Of a stretch of DNA of 64,000 bases, positions 56,561 to 64,000 are shown piece by piece. The first letter of the stretch is position 1. Every line of letters begins with the position of its first letter. The position numbers were made by a program, and so were the translations under genes. The stretch is from Eucommia ulmoides (lineage: Eukaryota > Streptophyta > Magnoliopsida > Garryales > Eucommiaceae). The DNA lies in NCBI GenBank assembly GCA_016647705.1, contig JAENRU010000467.1, forward strand, positions 298,501-362,500. Reading direction: 5' to 3'. Under the pieces are notes generated by a model that worked only from the letters and a program-made list of their open reading frames with translations, did not search any database and was not told the DNA's origin.

Positions 56561-57343
56561 AGGTGTGTGTTCATTTTTTATTTTTTTTGCACTGACTTGG
56601 TGAAGGGGGGGCATATTGTTTGTTTTTGACTGATTAGGATGACGTCATCAATTCCACTGCTGTGCAACTATGAGAATGTGACAATAGTGCTGAGGATGAG
56701 GAATGATTGTGATATTGTTGAGTTGCGTCAAAAAAATTGGAACCAAATGGGCAGATTTAAGCAGCGGGAAGCTTGAGTTGTCATATTCACTCCTGGGGCA
56801 CCCGAAATGTGTGCATGATGACTAGAACGACTTCGAGGAAATGTTTTTCCTAGCGGGTTTATGAAGATCGAACTTATTGAAGTATGTGTTGAAAAACGAG
56901 TTAATGATTCAAGCGGATCCCTGGGGCCTCTGCAAATGCATTAAGTCCCGTTACCGATCGTAGTAGTGACAATAGTGAAGCTAAAATGGACTATATAGGC
57001 AGTTACGGTAATAAGTTGCAGAATCCAAACGACAAAACGCTGCTATCTGCGAAATGGGCTGATGGCATACAAGAAGAGGGGGAAAAATTCAGGGGAGGGA
57101 CAAACGAATATCGCATGGCATTGCAAAAATACACAGTAGAGGTCAGATTTAACTTTCGGTATCTTAAAAATGACAAGATATGTGTCACGGCCGCATGCGC
57201 AATGCGAGAAGAAAGAAATTGTGCGTGGTTTGTGCACGGGCGTATGAGGAGTGAAAACGGCATATTCTACATTCGTAGTCTAGTAAAAGAACACACATGT
57301 GGTGGTGCATTTCGGACAACCAAGAACAAACGGTTGAGCTCAG

Positions 57344-58871
57344 TGATAGGTGTGAAAAACCTATCTATTTCTAAACCGGATTTGTTAGTTTTTAAGCGTT
57401 TTAGTTATATTTAATTGTGTTTTAGTGTGTTTTAGTGTAGAACAAGGAAAAGACGTCAAAGGGTGAGAAACAAGTGAAAACGATGGAGAAACAGTAAACA
57501 AAATATGCAAAACAGGGTTTCGGTGAATGAAGATCACCGCCTAGGCGAAAGTTCCACCGCCTAGGCAGAAAAGAGGCAGAATGTTAGAGTGCTGAAGGGA
57601 TGAACCACCGCCTAGGAGAGAAAACCACCACCTAGGCGAGAAAAGATCAGAATGATATGCCAGCAGCCACTGCCTAGGCGGAGAAACCACCGCCTAGGCG
57701 AAGATCCGATAAAAACTTAACTGACTTAAGTCCACCTCCTAAGCGGTGAACCACCACTTAGGCGATGACACTCTGCACAGAAATATCTATTTTCCGATAT
57801 TTTGAAGATATTTCCAAACCTTACCTATTTAACCCCTTTCTCCACCAAACCTCGAAAACCCTTAGACGTGAGAGGAGACTCCGGTTGACATCTTGAGAGC
57901 TCTCCTTCCACCTTAGTTAGGTTTGGGTAATTTAGGAAGTAGATTAGATTAGTTTAGAAGGTGTTCTTGGCCAATCCTTGAAGAGCTAGAAGAGGAAGTT
58001 CATCACCGAAGAAGAGGAAGCTCGGGAGAATTGTTCTTTGGCGAAAGTGGACTACTCCACTTTGAGATTTGGCTTTTCTTCCCTTGTTTCCATCTTTGTA
58101 TTAAATGTTTATTGTTGATAATGATGATCTCCTCTTTAGTTAATGTTGTATTGGCTAAGAACATGTTAGTGTAATTTAGAGATTAGTTAGGGAAAGGTGT
58201 AGTTGTTTAAATACTCGTTTGGTTTAATATATGTTTGTTTAACGGTTGTTGTTTTAAGTCCGATTGTGTTTATCATTTGATGACGATCTTAATATGCTTG
58301 TAATGGTATTAGGGTTGGATTTGAGAATCTAGGGTTTGACACTCGAGAGAGGTAACCCTGGATTCAGACTAGGGTAAACACATCGTTACGACCTAACGAC
58401 CCAGGAGGGCGTTAGTTAGTGTGCAATCGATGACGTTGGGTCAAGACTCACGCGGCCTAGAGTCGTTAAGACATTGAGGGGGACCTCTTCATCGACACGA
58501 AGTCGCGTATTCCCTCGTCTTACACTCGGAAGAGGTGGCGGAGGAGTTTACGAACCGAGATTGTCGGTTACTTAAATTCCGTTATTGTTAACCGAACGAA
58601 ATCAAACGTGTATTAAGTTAACGAAATCAATCCCTAATTAATCAACCTAGTTAGAATTAACCTACTAATTGTAGTTTAGCTTAGTTTAATTTCAATTCAT
58701 GTCTTCTATTGTCAGGATAACATAAAACTATGTCAATTGCGGTATTTAATTCAATTATTCACACTTTTCTCTGTGGGAACGATATCCGATCTTCAAGATC
58801 CACTATATTAAAACTTTAGATCTCGTATACTTGCGAGCGTAAGTAGGCGTGCACATTTTGCGCCCCTACCA
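57344..58871 (+). repeat. Solo LTR of the 26176-33327 family (1528 bp) inside the transposase
   Basis: Starts TGATAGGTGTGAAAAACC, the reverse complement of that family's terminus, and ends GCCCCTACCA. A perfect duplication CTCAG flanks it (57339-57343, 58872-58876). Transposase codons continue in frame across it once one duplication copy is discounted. No internal retrotransposon sequence is present, so it is a recombination product. Confidence 0.92.
57530..57770. repeat. Array of CCGCCTAGGCGG palindromic words in the solo LTR
   Basis: About nine copies or variants: CACCGCCTAGGCGAAAG, CACCGCCTAGGCAG, CCGCCTAGGAGAG, CACCACCTAGGCGAG, CTGCCTAGGCGGAG, CACCGCCTAGGCGAAG, CTCCTAAGCGGTG and CCACTTAGGCGATG. 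Same LTR position as the CCGCCGCGGCGG arrays at 27210 and 32920, but with TAGG instead of GCGG at the centre. Confidence 0.88.
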
Positions 58872-60659
58872 CTCAGATATAATATCGTTGTGCTTAGTTG
58901 ACGAGGTGCATGTAAATCCAAAAACTCGCCCAGTAGATGTCGTTGACAATTTTAGAAAACATTATGGATTAGATATATCATATCGAAATGCATGGATGGG
59001 GGTACTAGAAAGCCAGGAATAGCGTATTCGATGATTACTCATCATCGTACGATCAATTAAGATGGTATGTTGAGAAATGTAGAGAGACAAATCCGAGCAG
59101 TCACGTCGCGCTAGAATACGACAAAGACACAAAGCATTTCAAAAGGATAGTCATCGCGTTCCAAGCATGCATACACGGATTTCGTTTCTACCGCCCCATG
59201 TTGTTTCTCGATAGAACTTTTTTGACTGGTAGGTACAAAGGGAACCTACTAGCAGCAATAGCAAAGGATGGAAACCAAGATACGTATACAAATTGTTTTC
59301 AAGCACAACAACGATATATTCAATTTAAGTGTCACATTCAACACTTGTAACATTCAACATGGATTTTAATTTTATGCATTCTTTTATGAAGGGATGTTCT
59401 CAGTTGCGTTTGCCATCGTTGATGTAGAAAACGACAATAACTGGTTTTGGTTTTTATCAGAATTCAAGAAGATCGTCGAGCCAGAAATAGTGATAACATT
59501 TATTTCTGACTGACACAATGGGATTTTAAAAGGAGTACGGAACGTGTTCCCACATTGCCACCACGCATATTGTCTGCATCACCTAAAAATAAATTTGAGG
59601 GTTGCGATGACCGGCACAAGCACAACATTTAAGGAGACGATGATCCAAAAATTAAATGGGTTAGCATACGCGCACACGCCGGAAATGTACAAATTGTTAT
59701 ACGACCAAATAATGCATGAGAGGGGCACAAAAGTGTAGAGATTCAGCCATGAAGTATAGTAACGTGTTTTTCAGAGAAAAACTATATGGTGAGATGACGT
59801 CCAACCTGGCGGAGTGTTTTAATTCTTGGATAAGTGAATTTCGCCACCTTCCCAAAATTTTGCTGATCGACAAAATAAGGATAAAGTAGATGGATTTAAT
59901 GTCAGAAATGAGGGATGAAACAAACAAGTTACAAGGTGAGATCATGCCATATTGGGAGAATAAGATGTGTGAATTGATGAACGAAGGACAAATGTAGAAC
60001 GTTAGCTCATTAGGCAATGGAGTGTTTGAAGTTCATTCAACCTATTTTGCATTAGTTGATACCGAGGGATGGTTATGCTCGTACCGACAATGGCAGATAA
60101 AAGATTTTCCATGTGCGCATGCATTTGTGCCTATAAACAAGAGCGGACTGCCAACATTCAAGTACATAGAAGATTATTTTCGGAGTTGTTTTTTATCGAG
60201 AGACGTATTTGAGAGGTATATATGCAATACCAACGATGAAATGACCAATATTGATAGAGAGTGAAGCGATGATTTTACCCCCCTTAACAAGGAAACAATC
60301 CGGACGCCCAAGAAAAGTTCGAATTGCATCCCGGGGAGAGGTAAAAGAAATACGCTACGGTAGATGTGGTCAAATGGGGAGACACAACAGAAAAACTTGC
60401 AAAGCACCACTTTGAATAGGGAGGTTTTGATATTTTGAATTCTTTCTTTTTTTATTTTTTCATTCCGTACCCAATAAAATCTACTTCTTATAGATTTTTT
60501 ATGGACATTAATAAAGCAGTAAATGTTTTCATTTTTTTTTATGTATTATCACAATCCATATGCTAGAAAAAGTTTGGTTTCGTTGGATTCGAAATAATTA
60601 TCTTAGTAGTTCGTATCCAGATTTATCCAAAGTAAAAAAAACCATGTTTTTTAAGCATT

Positions 60660-61060
60660 GTTATGTGCATGTTACATTCAACAATTGAGAATGATGTTTT
60701 TGAATATAACACCAATGAAAAAAAACATATTACATTCCGCACCAAAAGAATGTTGAATGTAACTTCGAAGGGGATAGTCACACCAACATTCAACACATGT
60801 TACATTCCACATCCCAAGGAATGTTGAAAGTAACATTGAAGGGAGTAGTCATACCAAACATTCAACACATGATACATTCAACACGTGAGGCAACGATGGT
60901 TTTTTGGATGTGCATGATACATTTAACACACAAGGCAACATTTTCACACAACATCTAGGCAACCCATGTTACATATACAATAGGCATAGAACAATATGTT
61001 GTATGCATGTGACATTCAACATCAGAGTAAAATGTTGAATGTAATATGTTGCAGCAACAC
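60660..61060. repeat. GTTACATTC(A/C)ACA repeat cluster, both orientations
   Basis: More than ten copies in direct and inverted form (ATGTTACATTCAACAATTG, GAATGTTGAATGTAAC, ATGTTACATTCCACATCC, GAATGTTGAAAGTAAC, GTGACATTCAACATC, AATGTTGAATGTAATATG), some as back-to-back pairs able to form hairpins. They lie between the transposase end and the next gene-like segment. Confidence 0.85.
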
Positions 61061-61252
61061 ACAACGAGAAAAAACGTGTGCTCAACGTACTAGTTTCGAC
61101 CATTCAAAACAACGGCAACAACATATATATAGACACCAAAGGATAAATAAAAATAAGTGTAGTTGTATCAAAATAAAATGAAAAATTCATACACATAAAA
61201 AAAAAAGGATAAAGGAAAAAAGAAAAAAGAAAAATACAATCATGGGCCTTTT

Positions 61253-61541
61253 TCAGTGCTCCATGTAGACAAAGGATTCGCTGGGCGCGGGTGCAACATA
61301 ACTAGGGCCAAGTTGGCTCCTCAACGTCTCGATCTCATCTTGCAGACTAGAGACGAGCATGTTGAGACGGTGGATCTCCAACTTCATGGTCTCGCTGTCT
61401 TTGACCATTGAAGTGTACGTGTACTGTGCACCACCCATTCTCCAATGCAGGCCCTATGTAATCTCTATTAACAATTTTAATTCTTCGTCCCACTTCACAA
61501 ATGCCTTGTCAAAATCGTTGTTGTTTTGGAGGCCGGGCATC
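61253..61541 (-). pseudogene. Coiled-coil ORF fragment in the MULE region
   Basis: The minus strand reads MPGLQNNNDFDKAFVKWDEE then LKLLIEIT and a TAG. It continues in the same frame as MGGAQYTYTSMVKDSETMKL, EIHRLNMLVSSLQDEIETLR and SQLGPSYVAPAPSESFVYMEH. The heptad-like EIHRLNMLVSSLQDEIETL predicts a short coiled coil. I recognise no family with certainty. It may be an exon of a captured gene or the element's second gene. Confidence 0.4.
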
Positions 61542-61544
61542 CTA

Positions 61545-62469
61545 TTAGAATTAAAAAAACATTAAAACATCACTTAATTAAAAACATACATCCACAATTA
61601 ACAACCCGAAAGTAAAAAAGAAACCCCTTACGATATATGCGTCGGGGGGCTTGGAGATTGTTTACGTGTAGAATGAACGAAGAGGTAATAGCAACAGGAA
61701 TAAAAGCCTTAATTGATGTGAGGGAGCTAGAGAATCTCAAACAAGTGTTTGAAATATGGGTTCTATTGAGATATATAAAGGATAACAGAGGGGGACGATT
61801 TGGACCTATCATCATCGCCTATCCCCATATGAACATGTCGATTCATTCTCCAACGCAGAAGGAAGTCGACTCGGTGCATATTTTAACAGGCGTACGGATT
61901 CCCATCACAACAGTTCAGTGATTAAACATCAGTCATCATGTGTGGATGATACTTGCTATCGTTCTATGTAGGTACCCAGGGGGCGGACGAGGTGAACTAG
62001 ATCACATGTGGTGTGAATGGATTGTTTATTTGCACGACTACCAACACAAGTAGGTAATAATGCCAAAAAATCAAAACAACACCGGTTAGGTGTGTGTGTG
62101 TGAAAAATTTGCATTTTTAATTGATGTTACATTCAACGCACAAAGAAAATGTTGAATGTAACCAATGTTACATTCAACAACAAACACAGTTACACACAAC
62201 AGTCAAGTGCATGTTACATTCAACATTATAAGCAATCACAACGTTACACCAACCAAACATATGTAGTTTCCCACAGTATTTATTGTAAACAACAACAACT
62301 AACAAAAAATAACGATAGCTGCTTAAATATCACGATCAAAATTCTGCGACCAGACAATCACATTTGTAATGTATATTTTGTCAGCATGACAGTTGACAGC
62401 AGTCAATCTAATGTCAAAAAAAATAGATCTAACATATGTCAAAACAAAAGACTGATTTGTTTGCTAGAG

Positions 62470-62500
<31 letters not shown>
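61545..62500. other. Noncoding part of the MULE region
   Basis: No convincing gene. GTTACATTCAACA repeats occur at 62120-62240, including an AATGTTGAATGTAACCAATG type inverted pair at 62150. A poly-A run of about 30 bases is at 62468-62499 (poly-T on the minus strand, next to the ULP1-like gene). Confidence 0.5.
62120..62240. repeat. GTTACATTCAACA cluster with inverted pair
   Basis: Copies at 62125 (direct), 62150 (inverted), 62163 (direct) and 62213 (direct). The inverted and direct copies at 62150-62176 are only three bases apart. Confidence 0.85.
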
Positions 62501-62502
<2 letters not shown>

Positions 62503-62504
62503 CA

Positions 62505-62720
62505 ATAATGTCTCATATACGCAGTCCTTTTTTTTAGTGGGGATCCATGGTTGTCGTTGGTCAATAAAACAACACGTGTTTTCATTGGGATACACGATCC
62601 AAGAGTTTCCTTGCTAAATACATGTCCATCGTCCAAGAACGGGGTGGATCATTAAGAAATGTATGCACAAGGGAAGCTCGTTCCATCCAAAACCCATCAA
62701 GGCCCAAATTGACATTTATT
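62505..62720 (-). pseudogene. Possible further exon(s) of the ULP1-like gene
   Basis: The minus strand first reads NLGLDGFWMERASLVHTFLN and TMDMYLARKLLDRVSQ before a stop. Near 62510-62535 a GACTGCG-TATATGAGACAT run would read as DCG..YMRHYW with a base restored, reminiscent of the C48 catalytic Cys segment. An A-run frameshift precedes it. Weak but suggestive. Confidence 0.3.
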
Positions 62721-62867
62721 TTTTGTGCATTGAATAGTTATTTCATTATGTAAATAGCAGCAACACCACAGTCAACACTGCATGCATTCTAATGTGATAC
62801 AACAGTTAACAATACATTATATAATTTAACGGGACAGCAGCATGACTGAATAAGGGATGACACTTAC

Positions 62868-64000
62868 ACTGACATCCCCTGACTAGACAGGTCGACAACG
62901 TTGGAAACTAGCACACGTTTCAACTTATACTTTTTAGCCTTGGTTGAAAGCAACATGTTGACATATGAAATCTATCAGGATAAAAAATAGACGTAAGGAC
63001 GGTTTTGTTAGAGCTGCAACGAGGAACAGGTGTTTTGGAACAAAAACTTACCACTCTTTTGGCATTCTCATAATAATTGTCAAACAATCCAAGTTGCCTC
63101 AAGTTAATAGAATTACAATGATCCCATGATGATTTTTGCTTATCACACACGAGAAGCGTCCAATAACCCGAATCAATGCTCGTCCCCTCAGTATGTATAG
63201 GGAAATGCACATACCAGGCATTAGATGAAAATGCCTTTATTATGCTCGGATCCAGAATTTTAACGAGACCATCGGAAACCCTAGATGGATCCAGGTCTGG
63301 GAGGTGCATGGAACAAAAAGTTGTAAAAGAAAATAATACACGTTTGACACTCACCCAACACACACTATTTATAAATAAAGATGAATTTGGTAGATCATGC
63401 AGCTATTTGACAATCTTAGACTGTTCAATCCACATAATTTTCATATACGCATTAATAACCTACACAAATCAAACAAGACGCAACAACGAACAAGTGGAAC
63501 ATGAGGGGTCTTTAACAATGTTACATTCAACACGTGTGGAATGTAACATTTCAACATACGGAGCATGTTACACTCAACACGAATGGTATGTAACATTTCA
63601 GCGCACAGAATATGATACATTCAACACGAGTGGAATGTAACATTCATTATTTTAACAAAAAAAAAAGGTAAAAATGTACGTACAAGATTCGATAATTGGT
63701 CCTCCCACAACAGCCCAAGGATGTCGCTTACCGATAATTGAGCTTCCGGCCACTCGCCCCCTCCCCCCCCCCCCCATATGTACACACTACAGTTTTTTTT
63801 TTCTTCAAAACATTAGATATTGACACGCATATGTTGTCAGCATAAACAAAAATAACAAAAACAAAATGAAGACTTACGAAGACCCCTCGGTGTGCAGAAT
63901 TAACTCAAGCTTCTCCCAATCAACAAGGAGCAACAGACAGGTTACAACACCATCTCGGGGAGGTAACACATGAGGATCAGCAACAACTGCAACAGACGCG
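62868..64000 (-). pseudogene. ULP1-like (C48) cysteine protease gene, exons of a MULE-borne copy
   Basis: Four exons fit by splice sites and phase: 63878 to past the window edge (ASVAVVADPHVLPPRDG, WEKLELILHTEGSS); an exon ending at 63684 (AQLSVSDILGLLWEDQLSNL); 63052-63459 (VINAYMKIMWIEQSKIVK, WYVHFPIHTEG, SGYWTLLVCDKQ, NYYENAKRV); and 62868-62971 (ISYVNMLLSTKAKKYKLKRV, SNVVDLSSQGMS). WL.D.VINAY, a P-I strand and HWTLLV.D are ULP1 landmarks. Here His is Tyr (TAT, 63163-63165), a one-transition change, and a TAG lies at 63403-63405. ULP1 enzymes cleave SUMO; MULE-borne copies are known as Kaonashi-type elements. Otherwise the gene is strikingly well kept. Confidence 0.66.
63520..63641. repeat. 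Three 28-bp palindromes at a 47-bp period
   Basis: Copies start at 63520, 63567 and 63614. Each has arms GTTACATTC and GAATGTAAC around an AACACGTGTG-like centre. They lie in the intron of the ULP1-like gene (63460-63683). Confidence 0.9.

Larger units (their letters stand above)
56639..60415 (+). pseudogene. MULE (MuDR-type) transposase, interrupted
   Basis: Start MTSSIPLLCNYENV at 56639. MuDR N-terminal domain (57060-57330): FRGGTNEYRMALQKYTVEVR, CAWFVHGRMRSENG, VKEHTCGG. A solo LTR interrupts at 57344; text resumes at 58877 with DIISLCLVDEVHVNPKTRPV and YGLDISYRNAW. Catalytic core: MLFLDRTFLTGRYKGNLLAA (Asp), then after an intron (about 59276-59390) VAFAIVDVEND and FISD (Asp), NVFPHCHHAYCLHHL, and NLAECFNSW (candidate Glu, 59811). 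SWIM finger near 60082: CSYRQWQIKDFPCAHAF, second Cys lost. Ends RCGQMGRHNRKTCKAPL. Besides the LTR, TGA at 59511-59513 replaces the usual Arg after ISD, and further stops and shifts (59035, 59736, 59887) inactivate it. Confidence 0.9.

Noticed and set aside
57003-57263. Minus-strand frames at 57003-57263
   Set aside because: Antisense to the MuDR N-terminal domain.
61637-61921. 94-codon plus frame in the MULE region
   Set aside because: No recognisable motif; neighbouring coding signals are on the minus strand.
63176-63640. 154-codon plus-strand frame
   Set aside because: Antisense to the ULP1-like exon and running into the GTTACATTC repeats.

Overview
The window is plant nuclear DNA, most likely from a eudicot. 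The support is a spliced MATE transporter gene with GT-AG introns, Ty3/gypsy and Ty1/copia retrotransposons of plant type (tRNA-iMet and TGGCGCC-type primer sites), a MULE transposon with an ULP1-like gene, TAA/TTA-flanked MITE-like elements, and AT-rich composition. Only one host gene looks intact. No rRNA or tRNA gene and no CRISPR array was recognised.

Layout. (1) 1-7213: most of a minus-strand Ty3/gypsy chromovirus (element A); its far LTR runs off the left edge. (2) 8157-17915: a complete related element (element B), flanked by the 5-bp target duplication TTCGA. It sits in a repetitive sequence seen at 7214-8151 and 17921-18640. Its pol is broken by stops and frameshifts and no gag is recognisable, yet its two LTRs are nearly identical over long stretches. 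(3) 19377-48461: an old plus-strand Ty1/copia element with roughly 2-kb LTRs and target duplication AAAGG, stretched to 29 kb by nested insertions. Inside it are a minus-strand gypsy (Tat-like) element at 22872-36588 that kept gag and the integrase tail but lost PR-RT-RNaseH-IN; within that, a large non-autonomous element with a TGGCGCC-type PBS (26176-33327, duplication GGGTC); a solo copia LTR (38123-40229); and, inside the 3' LTR, an inverted relative (42780-48428), itself split by a PIF/Harbinger-type insertion (46123-47525, TTA). (4) 48467-52452: unassigned DNA and a second TAA-flanked element full of a 20-bp minisatellite (50070-51145). (5) 52453-54853: a MATE/DETOXIFICATION gene on the minus strand, eight coding exons, open frame of 489 codons, with a candidate 5'-UTR intron and TATA box upstream. 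(6) 56100-64000: a Mutator-like region. A plus-strand MULE transposase pseudogene (56639-60415) is split by a solo LTR (57344-58871, duplication CTCAG) of the 26176-33327 family. Beyond it lies a minus-strand multi-exon ULP1-like protease gene (62868 to past the right edge). The noncoding parts carry many copies of GTTACATTC(A/C)ACA in both orientations.

How the parts relate. Apart from the MATE gene, the window is a record of successive insertion. Target duplications, one empty site and interrupted reading frames give the order of events in several places. Three points merit follow-up: unrelated LTR families each carry their own arrays of short palindromes; element B has young LTRs but dead coding capacity, so it probably moved in trans; and the MULE/ULP1 region combines a nearly intact captured protease gene with an unusual family of palindromic repeats.
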